Part shown: piece after piece, positions 1 through 13,251 of the stretch
Position numbering within the stretch: the first letter of the stretch is position 1
Layout: the number at the start of each line of letters is the position of its first letter
DNA from: Eopsaltria australis
Lineage: Eukaryota > Chordata > Aves > Passeriformes > Petroicidae
Assembly: GCA_034509425.1 (NCBI GenBank)
Contig: JAVTVJ010000539.1
Coordinates: 124,001 to 188,000 of the forward strand
Direction of reading: 5' to 3'
DNA: 64,000 bases
Notes under the pieces: generated by a model
What the model was told of the DNA's origin: nothing
The model's database searches: none
The model's input: only the letters and a program-made list of their open reading frames with translations
Made by a program: the position numbers and the translations under genes

Positions 1-1664
1 CAAGTATGAAAAACTAATTGTTTATTTTCTTTTGAAGAAGAACAATGAAAAAGAGTAAGAAGACTTGCCATAGGCCTGCTATAAAAAGAAGTGCTTAAAT
101 GTTCCTTTCCATCTGTTGTTTGGTCCTTCAGAGCCCCCTAGGGTTTCCAGAACTGCTCAAAGTGGTACCACTTTGCACTTTCCTCTGTCATAATGCTTTA
201 AAATTGGAAACTGACCCTGGATCATGGGTCATGTAGCACAGTGCTGTCATCAGACCATTCTCACTAATGTAATTTTAAATACTTCAGCAACGTTAGAGAA
301 TACAAGACAAAACAGGCCACCTGCTCCTAGATGTTGATGGAATGCCAAGAGTCTAAGCTGATAGTCAGAAACGAATAATTGAAGGAAGCACTTACTGCTT
401 TCCCATTCAACATCCAAGACTTCAGACAGTGCCAAACTATAAATATCAGTGCAAGCTGCTTAAGGTTAGTGGATTAGCATTGACAGTAAAAAAACCTTAG
501 TGTATTAAACTCTCATATCATCACAATTAGTAGACAAGTTTAGAAAGCAAAAAATAACTGTCACAGAAAAATTAAGTACTGAAACTGTATATTGTGTTTC
601 TGTGCTCAAAGAATATTAGGCTAAAAATTTTGCAGCTTTGTTCTTACAGCTGTTAACAGACCCTTATTTTAGATCACTTCCAAAATCTCAACATCATGCT
701 TTTAGAAGTTATTCATAGCATATGGGAAAAGACAAAGCACAATTTTTACTCCATGGAGTACTTACAAAGAGCCCCAAATCCAAATCTTCCCAATTCCTAT
801 TCTGTGTGATCTCTCTACTACATTATTTTTAATATTATTTTTATCACATGTTTAAATAGTTTCAGTCATGCCACTGTAGAAAGAGGCTAAAAATGTGGAT
901 AGTATCAGACACCCAATTTGTATTAATCATTCAAGAGACAGTCTTTCACACACATTTTCAAAGCAGTCATTGACAAATTCACAACCATTAAATCTGTTTT
1001 CCCTTGTGTATTTCCTCCTGACCCTCATTCACTAAACTATTTTCTTACTGTCTTTTTCTCTTTGTTCTTTCAAAATCATTCTTTCACTGCATATTTTATC
1101 TTTTTGGTGCACTGTTACACTTTTGTCTTGATTCCTCTTGACAGCTGTTTTGCTCTCCAATTTACATGTTAGATTTTACTTCATCTGTATGCCATCTTTG
1201 ATCTTTCTGTTTCTATCCCTTCAGTCACAAGGATGCAGTAGAAAGTTACCTGCACCTAGGATGATACCAGTCTTTCTAATGGTAGATAGAAAGGAAACTA
1301 AATAAATGGATGTCCAAGTCATCAAACAAACTTCTTAAAAATAATCGCGCGTGTTTATGGATTCCTTGAGAAATAAAGCAGTGGGGTTAGTGATGCCAAA
1401 CACATTATCATCTAAAAAGAAGGTGTTACTGTGGTGTCTGGTCTCATTCATCCCACGAGTAAAATTTTCATGTATGTGCTTCTATCAGATATGGTTACCA
1501 ACATACCTTTTTATTCTGAATATAAAAGCCAATGTATGGAGAGGCTTCAGATGGAAATTCCCGTATTGCCTTACTTTTGGATGAAAGATTGAAAAAATTT
1601 GAATACTGCAAAATGGTTTCTTAAATATAGGAAATAGCATATTATCTCTGTAAAAGTGAGTCAT
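1..1664. other. AT-rich non-coding sequence
   Basis: No gene, RNA or repeat family recognised. Pyrimidine-rich stretch at about 1020-1210. It lies downstream of CNTLN. Confidence 0.5.
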
Positions 1665-2759
1665 TTCCAAGGGAAGACAGAACTACAAGATGGTTCCCAA
1701 AGCAGTTTGGGTTTACATGGCAAGGTTCGGGTGTGAGAGGTTCACAGGGGTGACTTTTTGGGAAACTGCCAACACCTGTCCTTATGTCTGACAGAGCCAG
1801 TACCAGCCCACTGGTGACTGGCAGCACCTCTGGGAAAACTTGCTTAAGAAGCAGGGGGAGAGGGAGCAGAGCAGGGAGTGAAATCAAACTGTGCAACAAC
1901 AACTGCAGCTGGAGAGAGAAATGAGAGCATGTGAGAGAAGCAGCCCTGCAGACACCAAGATCAGTGGAGAAAAGGGGGAGGAGGTGCTTTGGCCACCAGA
2001 GCTGAGATTCCCCCACAGCCCGTGGTGCAGGCCATGATGAGGCAGCTGTGCCCCTGCAGCCTTATATTGGTCCAGGGTGGGGCAGATGCCCAGCTACAGC
2101 CCATGCAAAATCCCACACCAGAGCAGGTAGATGCCCAAACAAAGCTGTGACCCCATGGAAAGGCGCCCAGGCTGAAGCAGGTTTGCTGGCACAACTCTTG
2201 AGCCCACAGGGAACCCAGGCTGAAGCAGCCTGTTCTTGAAGGATGGCAAACCATGAGGGACTCACACTGAGTAGCTGGTGAGGGACTCCAGCCTTTTGTA
2301 AGGATCCATGTTGGAAAAGTTCATAGAGAACTGTCTCCTGTGGGAAGGACACCACAGTGGAGCAAGAGATGAGGCTGAGGAGCAAGGAGCCATACAGATG
2401 GGTTTTGAACTAACTGCAACCTCCATTTCCAGTGCATCTGTGCTGCTGTTGGGGTGGAGGTAGAGAAAAACTGCAGAAAAGTTGAGCCTGGGAAGAAGGG
2501 AGGGGTGGGGTGAAGGTGTTTTAAGATTTGGTTTTGTTTCTCATTATCCTACTCTGACTAGATTGGCAATAAATTAAGTCAGTTGAGCTGAGCTGAGTCT
2601 ATTTTGCCTGTGACAGTAATTGATGAGTGATATCTCTCCATCCTGATCCCAGTCCATGAGACTTTCATTATATTTTCTTTCTCCTGTCCAGCTGAGGAGG
2701 AGGAGTGATGGAGCAGCTTCGGAGAGTACCTGGTATCCACCCAGAGTCAACGCAGCACA
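1665..2759 (+). mobile_element. ERVL-type avian LTR sequence, old copy
   Basis: The block agrees with a common bird LTR family as I remember it. It has an upstream part around 'gatggttcccaaagcagttt', then a series of degenerate units containing 'cccatg' and 'gaagcag', then 'gttttaagatttggttttg' and a plus-strand AATAAA at 2568-2573. It ends near 'gtcaacgcagcaca' at 2759. The AATAAA and the order of blocks give plus orientation. The 5' edge is set by loss of similarity and is approximate; no clear target-site duplication was found. Open frames within it on both strands look incidental. Confidence 0.75.
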
Positions 2760-3148
2760 GCATCACACTGGTGTGAGGTGACCTACAAAATCTGCAGTAT
2801 AGACAAAGCCACAAGGTCAGAATCAGAGGTGGAACCATCTGTACACCCAAAGGCTAAACTGAGGACTGTGCTTATAAAGTTCATATTTTAACAATGGAAC
2901 TATCCAGTTTGCCTGTACTACTTTGTCCATGTCATATACAAAATAATTAGTTTTCTACAGGTTCCTAATTCTGCTTGCAGGATCTTCTCCTGCCCTAGCA
3001 GCCTAAACATGCCTAAACAGATTGAAAGATGTTAGTCCCACAATAACCAACAAGGACTTGATTTGTGTTGCCCAAAGTGAAATATTGATTATATTTAAAT
3101 CAAAAGGGATTTTACATTTGTTGTCAAAAGAATCTGCCCCATACCCTC
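2760..3148. other. Spacer between two LTRs
   Basis: Nothing recognised. It ends with CCCTC, the left target duplication of the solo LTR. Confidence 0.5.
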
Positions 3149-4787
3149 TGTCGTGGTTTTAGTTCGCTTATTCAGGTTTGTGGCTAAATGCCAGCACACT
3201 TACCTAAATTTACTTGATTGCTTGTTGTGAGATAAGGATTAGGAGTAGGCAAAGCAGGCTCAAACTTTATAAAGTACAAAGAAGGTTTATTAATATATCT
3301 AAGACAAAGGAAAAAGGAAAAAAAAAACTCAAGAAAAACCAGAACAAACTCTCTAGACCACCCCTCCTTCCCCACCTCTCTATTTCATTCTCCCTGACAA
3401 CATACAAAAGACAACACTTCGACCTCTAGTCAGTTTACCACCTCAGAAACAGCTTTTGTTCCAGTTCATTTAGGGAGAGAAGTTTCTTTTGCTTACACCA
3501 TGGATCTTCTGTAAGAAAAATACAGTTTTTATGGGTCTTCTGCCTCACTATTAACCGCCGCCCGGAGCAAAGTCTAGCTTAATGGTGGATCTCTCCCACA
3601 CCAGCAGCCTTCCCACAGCCACTATGGTGGGTTATGAACAGTCCACAGGGTACCTGTTTTAAGGATGTTCAGTTCAATTGCAGCAACAAAGAAAATCCCT
3701 TCTTCTGTGCTTAGCAACACAGGTTCTCCTGACAACTCAGGTTCTCTAGCATTCTCCCCGGGACCAGGGCTCTGGGTCACAGCCTCTCCTCTCTCTTGGT
3801 TCTAGTTTCTCATCAGGCTGTACTTTTTTCAACACTTACTTGTCTGTACTTAGGTATTTCAGTTCATTGGCTGCAATAAGAACCTCACATCCCCCTTTGG
3901 ACTATATCTTCATATATTACAGAGAATTTATTAGCTCAGTCCCCAACCATGGTTCTCCAAAAGAGTTTTCAGCTTCACTCTTGAAGCTACTTCCCATGCA
4001 CCTCCCTCTAGGTATCAGTTCTGCTTTCTTCACTGACTGTAAAGTCTCTGCGCTGCACTATGTAGATGTCTTAACTCGTTCCTCTCTCTGCGAGGACGGA
4101 TGGGTGTCTGTGAGTTTAGTCCAGGCATGGAGAGAGTTAATCTCTGTCTCTCTCTCTCCGGCAGTGTGAGGATCACGTGCTCTTTGCCGGGCTGCTTGAA
4201 CAGGTCCGAGCTGAATGCCAGACGCTCTCAAGAGTCTCTGCCCGGCTCTGCGGAGCTGGCTCGGCCTGGTAGGGCCATCTGGGCCCGGGATGACCGGGCA
4301 GGGCCTGGCCCGAGCTGGATGGAGTCCGGCCCGGTCCTTGCCTGGCCCGGCTCTCCTTCTTGTGTAGCTGACACACCGGCTGAGCTGGATTTGCTGAAAA
4401 TTCCAATCGTTTCCTCCCCCATGCCTGCCCGGCTGCAGCGGCACGGCTGCCGTAAAAACCTCCCTTCCCCCCGCCATCCCTCCTTTGGAAAGGCGGGGGG
4501 GGGGGGGAGGAAAGCGCTTGGGCCTCACCAGTGAGAGAAGCAGGAGCTGCTCCTCTCCACACAGCAGCAGCAGGTCCAAAGAGGAAGAGCGTCAGACAGT
4601 CTCTACTTATATATGGTTTTTTCCTTGAAGGCGGACCAACTTTTTAATTGGTTTACCTACCCATCAATTCTTAAAACTACCTGATTATTGGCTCTCTCTC
4701 TCGCAGGAAGGAAGTTGTATTTCTTCCTGCATTCCTGCAGCCCAGATCACTTCCTAGATTTTGACCCCTCTGGCCTAACCCAGGACA
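3149..4787 (-). mobile_element. Solo LTR of a bird endogenous retrovirus, 1639 bp, with 5-bp target duplication
   Basis: On the plus strand the element starts TGTCGTGG and ends CCAGGACA, an 8-bp terminal inverted repeat with one mismatch. The flanks are CCCTC at 3144-3148 and CCCTC at 4788-4792, an exact 5-bp target duplication. On the minus strand there is a TATA box (TATATAA, 4607-4613) about 180 nt inside the element, and an AATAAA at 3286-3291 close to the far end, so the LTR reads on the minus strand. The middle (about 4080-4510) is GC- and CpG-rich and includes a G run near 4495-4507. No gag, pol or env sequence is present, so this is a solo LTR and not a provirus. Confidence 0.8.
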
Positions 4788-5814
4788 CCCTCATTCTTGC
4801 CACACAGGAAAACCTGGATTTAGAAGCTCAGTATTTCATCTGAGTCTTGATGGACATCTTGCTGTACAAGGTGAACACAAGGTAAATAGATTTCTAGCAG
4901 AAAAATTAAAATATAAGGATAAAGTTTCTGCCAGTTCTTCCTTCTTCTTCCCAAGCTTATGTTTTTTCTGCCTTCCCTCCTATCTTCTCCATGCTAGAAC
5001 AGGCTGGATTTCTGCATCTCTACAATGGTCTGGATCAGGAAACTGACACAGCTGAAAAGGAGCCAAAGAGAAGAAAAAAGGTTGAGTTTTCTTGTATCTA
5101 GAGAGCCGCTAGCATCAGCCCATAGACAGTAGCAGGATGTGCAGCCAAAGCAGGGAGTAATGGAGAGATCATTACCTTTAGTGGCAGCCAGTTATTCTGT
5201 TGGTTTAGGGAGATTGTAAAACCACACTGTCTGGTCATCACTTACAGAGGAAAGATACCCTAATGGGAAAGATGGAGCAGCTAAAAGCCCCAAATATAGA
5301 TTAAAATCTATACAGCTGAGTACAGACTTCGGAGCCGTACACATGGATGTTGGAAAAATTTTAAACAAACCTCACTTTTCAAGCTGAATAAAGGATGATA
5401 TTTGGTTTTGAAGCACATGATAAATTAAAGTTGTTGGGCAATGGTTACTGAATCCTATGAAACTAGACAGAATAGCACTCCATACAAAAAATGAAATGTA
5501 AGAAAAAAGTTCTATTTTAAGGAAAGTGGAAAAAAGAGTATGTGGCTAGCCTCATTAAAAAAGAAACTGTCTTATGATTTTGAAGGACTGAACACCTATT
5601 GAGAGAGCAGATCAGGAGCAGGATCTGGGACACGAAGTTCAGAGACATCACTGATCAGGTGGGGGGGGGGGGCAAACACAGTGAATTTCTGACAGAACAA
5701 TGAGACATTGTCAGGGACAGGAAGTCAGAGTCTGTAATGAAGCTATGCAAGAGTTCACAGCACTCTGTAACTGAGCATCCAATATGACAAGAAACAATAT
5801 CTGAAGAAGACAGG
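4788..5814. other. Non-coding spacer
   Basis: Starts with CCCTC, the right copy of the solo LTR's target duplication. It holds a G run at about 5661-5672. No gene recognised. Confidence 0.5.
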
Positions 5815-6112
5815 TGCCAAGCTTAACTCTCGTGGGCAGCTGAATCCCAAGCTGCTGCTCATTCACTACCACCCTGGAGAGAATGAGGGAGAGAATTGGA
5901 AGAATAAATGTGAGAAAACTCATGGGTTGAGGTAAAGAGAGTTTATTAGGTAAGGCAAAAGCTGTGCACACAAACAAATCCAAACAAGGAGTTCATTCAC
6001 CCCTTCCCATGGGCAGGCAGGTACCCAGCCATCCCCAGGAAAGCCATCCCCAGTTTAGCAATGAATTGGGAAGATCAAATACTGTAACTTCCTCTTCCTC
6101 CTTTCTCTCTCA
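5815..6112 (-). mobile_element. Truncated ERVL-type LTR (3' part only)
   Basis: The block 'gtgagaaaactcatgggttg', the 'gtttattagg' segment and 'cccatgggcaggcaggta' are the reverse complement of the 3' half of a widespread bird ERVL LTR. The minus-strand AATAAA is at 5942-5947. The promoter half is missing, as similarity fades after about 6112. The outer end near 5815 is diverged. Related to the LTR at 31905-32393. Confidence 0.65.
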
Positions 6113-9100
6113 ATTCTTACGAGCCAAGAAAACCAAGCAAGAAATAAAATTCCTAATTTACAAACATCAGCAAAGCATGTTCATCACACATATATGTGCT
6201 CAGATGAGTTCTGTCAATGGCTGTACAGTTGTGGCACTTATGCATCAGACACTTGAGGCAAAAACAGTGTCACAGCAAAACAGAAAGTATGGTAAAGAAG
6301 GCAAATAAAATACAGTGATGAGTTTATCCTGATGGAACAATACCATCAGAATTTAAATAAATTTATTATGTACTTTGCACTTTCCCCTTCTGGTGTCTCT
6401 AGTATCAAAACCATGGTGTAAATAAACATCACCTGTGGGTTGAACAACCAGCAAGGTATAAACTGCTGCTTTTGGGTCATAAATTGTTCCCTAGATTCAA
6501 AGATCTCAGCATTATCCCATATTCAAAATGAACTCAATCATTCATCCTGTGATTTGAGTTTGATTAGGAATCAACACCTAAAACTTAGTCCTATTCTTCA
6601 TTAAAAACTGCCTCTTCTTGCTGATTGTTTTCTTGAGTTTACAGTGGGTTATAAAATTTTAATATAAATACTAGTAAGTAGTAAATAATAGGATGATCAA
6701 CATAATTGTGGTCAAATAATTTTATCTAAGAAATTTTTTATCAAGGAAATCTGATTTTTTTCATAAGCAGAGTTAGAATAGGTAGCTGGAATGGGTGACT
6801 GTATGAAGCCTAGAATATATATAATACCTAGAATACATCTTAATATCAAGTTTAACTCCCAGTAGTTAGCAAATTATTTATGTTGTTCCTTTTGCTTTAA
6901 GGTGGTTGTTATGGCAAATGAAGGCTGCAAAAATATGAGCTCATTAGGAAGAGTCAAGGGCAGGCAAGGAAGAATGTACACATATATATTTCATTAATCC
7001 AATAAAAATGATATATAAACCACTGCAATGTCAGAAACAATTTAAGGCTTCTCAGGGTTGAACTATACTGAAAATTTCATGAGCATCGATCAGGATTATT
7101 TTGTGGGACAATCTATAGACATGTTACAAATGATTTATTTTCCTCTCCCTAGTTTGATAGACTTCTGTGTAACCCCTGTAAAGTAAGTGCCAGTGGATAT
7201 TTCACAAGAAGGAAGGCTCATTTTTCTATCCATCTACACTTCCTTTTAGACCAAGTAATTGTTTACTTAGGGACATCATCAAATGAAAAGGTGAAATACT
7301 TTTCATTCACTCATAGGAAAGTCACTGTATTTTTAGCAGTGTTTCAGGATTTATGACTTCAAACTACAGACTGTAATGAGGGGCATACTTATTTTGGTTT
7401 ATGTATGCAGCAGTTCACACACTATCAACAAATATTATGCAGCAAAGAACCACACAGAAGAACAATGAGTCACTACTGTTTTTTCAGTCGTCAGGTTTCT
7501 GAAGAATAGAGCTTAAAAGTGAATAGCCATTACTTGTCCCTGTCAGCAAATCTTTGTAAAAGTTCTGAGGGAATAGGAAGTGAAGGAATGAGTCATTGAT
7601 GTTAGAACTTATTACTGGTTAACCTAAAAATTATGTTATGACATGTTTGCATCTCACTTCATGAATGATACAAATATATATATATATATTTAAACCATAT
7701 TCTCTATTAATGTGCTTTTTTTCTTGGAATTGTTTGTAAGAGACAAATTTTTAACTACTAAGAAGTGCTTCTAAGTTTATATCCTTGTTGGGCAGTTTCC
7801 CCATCCTTATCATAGTATCTGCACAGACTTCCAGTTCTTTGATCATAGATTCAAAACAGAATCCCTAGTTCTAGGTCAGGTACCTTATGTACAACCCACC
7901 AGCACAGAAGACTGCAATAACACAGTATGACAGGAGAATTAAAATGTAGGAAAAGCAGTGTGGGTGCCCATCAGAAAGAGGAACTCCACAGGCTGTCATA
8001 TCTTATTACAATCTGTGATCAGTGTGGTGCAGCACTGGAAAACACAGTTCTGATTTTTATGTCCGTCTTGGACTATGACTGACTCATTCCATACCTCTGC
8101 AGGGACACGGTAGTCCCATCCCCAAATTTCTGTTTTTGAATGTAAGACATAAATACTAGTAGATCTTCTACTACTCCACATCTGTGTGTTGGCTTTAACC
8201 AGTGAGTTTAATTACAAATTACTAGCCACATGTGGTACTAATATGGTTCCAGATGCTGCTGCCATGTGCCAGTCTCCATCACACAAGATAAAAACTTACT
8301 GATCTTGGTAATTTGTGGACAAAGGTGTCAAAATTAGGCTTTGATTAGTTTATGTCACCAACACAGAACACCCTCCAGTTCAAAGTCATAACTAAGAAGG
8401 TGTTTTGGGCAACTGAAAAGTTGTTGAAAAATAAACCTTGCGTATGCAGGAAGCTGGGAGACTTCATTCAGGTAATGATTGCTATAAAAATTATAATCTT
8501 AATATTATTACTGGGCTATGTTTACTGTTTGAGGAAAATGAATTTTTTTATATGAACAGAGCAGTGTCTGATACTTTATGTATCTCTGACAAAATATAGG
8601 ATCATATTCCAAAGTAGTACAAGCATCAAAACTAACAGCACGCAGTTAAGGACAAGACTAAAAATTGATTATTGTGCTTTCAAAAAGAGCAATGAAACAA
8701 GTAAAATACTTGTATTCCTTGCGACATCAAGAAATATTACATTTTTTCTTTTTTAAGGGAGTTACATGTAGGAATAATCCCAGCTCCTGCAGATGGCCTT
8801 TATGTCATAGCAAACAACAAGGGGCTTGACAAGGTCTTTGACATATACAAAATAGGAGGGATCCTGCCCTTTTATTGCTCTGCTAAACACACGACTTCTG
8901 AAGACACAGAAATTTTAAGAGTAAGAAAACTGCAAAACTTAAAATTCAGGCTAGATTATTTCTTCAAAAGCACCCCAAAAAGGAATGTTTTGAGACTTTT
9001 CTTCTGTGGAATACACAGTAGGTGCAGATGTGAGAAGGCAGGAAGGAGATCTTGACTGATGCTTGCATTGCAGCATCATTCTTCGTTCTTCTCATATGGT

Positions 9101-10332
9101 CAGCACTGAGGCAAGAGGATATTTAATACCCAGAGGACTTTTAGTGTGTTTAAAATTCAGCACATGCTCAATTCATTTCCTCATGTGGGTTGCACCACTG
9201 CAAATCCTTCATATTAATGAACATTGAAATATCCCTCTTAAACAGAGGGCATATATTCAACTCTCATCAAACTGCACATGTCAGTCAGTAGGTAAGACAG
9301 TTTCACATGAAACAAGACAGAAACGTAGCCCACAATGTGTCAGGATAGAGTTTGCACTCTGCCTTGAAGTCTCCATATAAATTTTTAAATTGTCACTATA
9401 TCAAGTGTCTGCTAAGTTTCTGTCAGGATTAATTCTGAATCAGACCTCACAGACGACTTATAAATCCTCTTTGCATGCCACCTTAAAGAAATACTATTTT
9501 GGGAGAGGTTAATACCATGAAAACCCCTTATCCAGTTAGTTCCATGCAGAATCAAGCTTTGTAATGGAACTTAGCCACTTCCTGTACCCTACTTAGCTCC
9601 ATAGTGTGTACTTCAGTGCCATCCAGTGTTAGACACGAGGTCATTTACCTAAAAAAGCAATCTGATGCTTTAATACTTCAGTTCCCAATTTACCTCTCCC
9701 AGTTTATAGCACATATGTCCAATACATACCCACTTACTATTTCAAAATCTTGTAGAAACATTAATTTTTAAATTCAATTACAGAATTGCAAATGGTAAAC
9801 ATAGAAAAGGAAGAGTATCACAGCGATCTGAGAAATTCTGTGTCCTGAAAAAATAAAAGATCATTTGACTCCTATTTGTCTTAGTGGCAGCTCATATCAG
9901 TTGCAAACAATGTGCTCCCTGTTCATTCATTGTTAGGAGGAGAAGTCTATATTGTTTGGAGGGCATAGCTGTCTCATATTAGAAGGCTGAGAACTTACTC
10001 TGTGGCCACTTTCTACCATAAAAAGCCCTACTAAAAACTTCATCTGAAGGAGAGGAATTTTATTGGCAAAATATTTAAAGAATTATCACTGCTTATTTTC
10101 CCTTTGAACTTACACACTATGGAGTGAGGAATAGACCATGGCATTTCATTCTGCTCTCTTTAAAGATCATGATCTTCAGTCAGTGTTGAACTTGTGTACT
10201 AGGTATTTTTTCATGAGCTCTAGTTCAGACTAACACTTCACAGAAATTCTTATCAAATATAGATTACTTCTAAAATAACAAATGAATACAACAATACCAA
10301 CAACAATTGCATTCAAATAGCCTAATGGCTTC
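6113..10332. other. AT-rich intergenic DNA
   Basis: No gene or repeat family recognised. A short TA run lies at about 7674-7689. Open frames here are short and have no recognisable product. Confidence 0.5.
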
Positions 10333-10380
10333 TTCATTCATTCATTCATTCATTCATTCATTCATTCATTCATTCATTCA
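10333..10380. repeat. (TTCA)12 microsatellite
   Basis: Twelve uninterrupted TTCA units, so a good candidate for length variation between individuals. No gene nearby. Confidence 0.97.
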
Positions 10381-13251
10381 TGGCTACTTCACAGCCATGT
10401 AGTCATACCTGTGAAGGCTTGGAAAATCAGACTGGAAGCAGAGCAGGAGCCAAGAAAGAGCAAGGAATCAAAGCAGAGCTAAGAGAGAAGCAGCACTAGG
10501 GAGACTGATGGACTGAAGTGGGAAGGGAAATCTGCTCTGCAGAAGCAAGAAAAAGTGCCCCAGCCCAGGCTGAGCTATACCCCAGGAACTCTTTTCTCCA
10601 GTCCTGTCGCCTGCTAAATGGTTGTTTGGCTTTCCTGGGCTGATGTTGGACACAAGTCATCACTTCAGTTGCCTGACGATTGCAGGCTGTCACTCAATGC
10701 ATGGCTGTCAGCAGCCTGCTCTCACAGCTCTTGGATCCAGGTGCTGGAAGAGGATGTGCTTCTGGAGAAAGCACATTCCAGGGCCCAGGGAGGCCAGTGG
10801 GTGAGCCCCAGTTCACAGTACCTGTGTCAGAACATCAAACTCCCCTATTTTAATCACCACAATTCTCCAGAGCTAGATCATGTCATGCTTGTGCCAGCTA
10901 GCAGCCTCACAGGCTTCTTAGACCTGGGAAAACATGCATGAAAACAGAGAAACTGGCAAGAGAAATTCCTATCTTGAGCTAGATGCTCAAGGGTAGGCAG
11001 TATGGAGAACACAGAGTTGCACTCCCCAAATCAGTAAATTTCTGATGAATATGATATTGTGCTAGTACAATGGATTTCATTTTTCATATAGTATTTTTCT
11101 TCAGAAGTTAAAAATTCTAATTTGAAAAACAAGTGCAGAATCAGCAGCTTCACTACATGAACATCTCAAATTAAATTTAATAGAGATAGTGAGTTACATA
11201 AATAAGCATTCAACTAACCATTCACTCAAACTTTTCTAGAAGGTCAATATTATTCTCCAATTTGCATTCACAGAAGGTAGATCATAGAAAAAAAAAATCA
11301 ATATTTTTAGTGTAAAAATAATTGCATTTTCAACAGACACCTTCAAACCTTGATTTTCACATGGATAAGCTATAGTTAGAGCTCCTGTTGGCTACAGTTA
11401 TTTCTGATGTGTGGTTATCAACAGAAGAAAAATTCGTTATTGAATAAAGGCTAATCCCTTGAAAAAACCAGTTTTACATGGGTTCCTAATGCAAAGTTGT
11501 ATCTAAGAGGGTAACTGTAGTCTGTGCATGTATAACTAGAAAAGGATCAAAGAGAATAAGGAAATAGAACTACTTTTTCAATAATTATCATCACATACTG
11601 AGGTTATTACTTGGCACATATTTTAAACAGATTTTCTGCAGAATGAACAATGTGCAAAGATATATCAAAGATGCATTGAAAGGCTTGACTCATGCCCTTC
11701 ATCCCCACATGTACATCATGACTTATAAGTTCTGTCTAGTTCACAGCCATATTACCAGCGTAGAGGGATTTTTTTCTTGACAGTCATAAATACCAGGCTT
11801 TGAAACTGAATCTAGAAAATTTCAATGGGAAAAATTCAATGGGAAAAATTCAGTGGGAAAATTTCAATGTTGAGCTGTGAGAATTCTTGATCATAGAGCT
11901 ACTCTGCTGAGTTCTCTATCACGTAATTTCTTCAGCCCAGATTGAGTACTGTTTTTAAATACAAATTGAAGTGTTTTATGCTAAAAGTTCTGTGTTCCTC
12001 CACAACAAGCAATCATGAAGGGACTCTGTCATCCTTCAAAATTTAGGATTTGTTGAATTACAGATAGTGTTGTGTGATTCCCTTACCAAGGGAGTTTTCC
12101 AATACCAGAAAAATGTCAGATCTGTGCCCTGCAATAGGTTCAATAGGTCAGAGTCACTTGAACCTCTCCTTTATACCATCTGATAGAGATTTCCAAATAG
12201 GCTCTTAATCTGATAAGCTTATTCTTTCACAAAGAGAGGAGCCTTAAATTTCCCTAACCTGTTAAACATGCTGTAAAGTAACCCTGACGGAATGCTGGAC
12301 TTACATATAGCTGAGCAAGATGTGAATACTACTCCACTTATCTCAGAAAGGTTATCATGATTTAAAAACCAAGATACTGAGTCAATATCCTCAAAGAGCT
12401 GGACCCTTTGCTTACCTCGCTCTAGACTCATTTGGAGTCATATTACCTTCAAATACTAGTTACATATCTATTTTAAATCACATGAAGCAATCCAGTGGTG
12501 ATGCACAAACTGTGTACTATGGGTCACAACTATAGAAATTAGGTTTTTTTCTCCTTGTTCTGATATTTAGCTTGTAGTGTAGCTAGATATTAATTCAGTT
12601 GTAGAAGTGAAACAGAAAAGATAATTAACCTAGCTGAAGGCATGACAGAATTAAAATTCAGACCTTCCTGACACCATAGTCTTTCTGTAATCCTGAAGAT
12701 AAAAACCAAAAACTTAACATATCCAGCAACACAAATTAATTAATTTCTAAATATGTGATAATAGCAGAAGTCAAGAAGTGTTCCCAGCTCTCTGAATAAT
12801 TTATTATGTTACGAGACATTTCAAATAGTTATCTACTGGGAATTCTCATATCTCAGATCAGGAAATCTCAAAAATAGATCCTTACTCTATATATGAGAAC
12901 TTAGACACTACAGAGAAAAAAAAATAATGCTTCAAACAAGTTTATTCCTTTCAAGAATACAAAAAATGAGATATTACACGATGGCTACATGAATACTTTG
13001 AGATGCTTTAAATCTCTCCCTGAACTCCTCCTATTAGGTCTTACATGTACACTTTAGCCTCATTTAGAATATCTAGCCTTGAAAATTGCAACCCATTCAG
13101 GCAATGAGGAAGGCCAGAGGCACATGGGGAGATACTCACAGTGCTTTCTCTAACAGAGAATCCTCAGTACAGATGAAAATGGATCTCTTTTGTATAAGAG
13201 ATCTACATTTAGGAAGACTCGTATCTATTCCTATCAAGGTAAACTAGGATT
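10381..13251. other. Intergenic DNA
   Basis: Apart from the 14-bp minisatellite at 11821, nothing recognised. A moderately GC-rich patch at 10540-10930 gives overlapping open frames on both strands without a recognisable product. Confidence 0.5.
11821..11869. repeat. 14-bp minisatellite, about 3.5 copies
   Basis: Unit TTCAATGGGAAAAA, repeated with small changes (third copy TTCAGTGGGAAAAT, then a partial TTCAATG). Confidence 0.9.

Noticed and set aside
1642..2385. Several 60-124-codon frames on both strands
   Set aside because: All fall within the ERVL-type LTR and look incidental.
4058..4579. 173-codon minus and 144-codon plus frames
   Set aside because: They lie in the GC-rich core of the solo LTR, overlap on both strands and have no recognisable domain.
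11821..11869. Short direct repeats considered as a CRISPR-like array
   Set aside because: The units are adjacent without spacers, in vertebrate DNA; it is a minisatellite.
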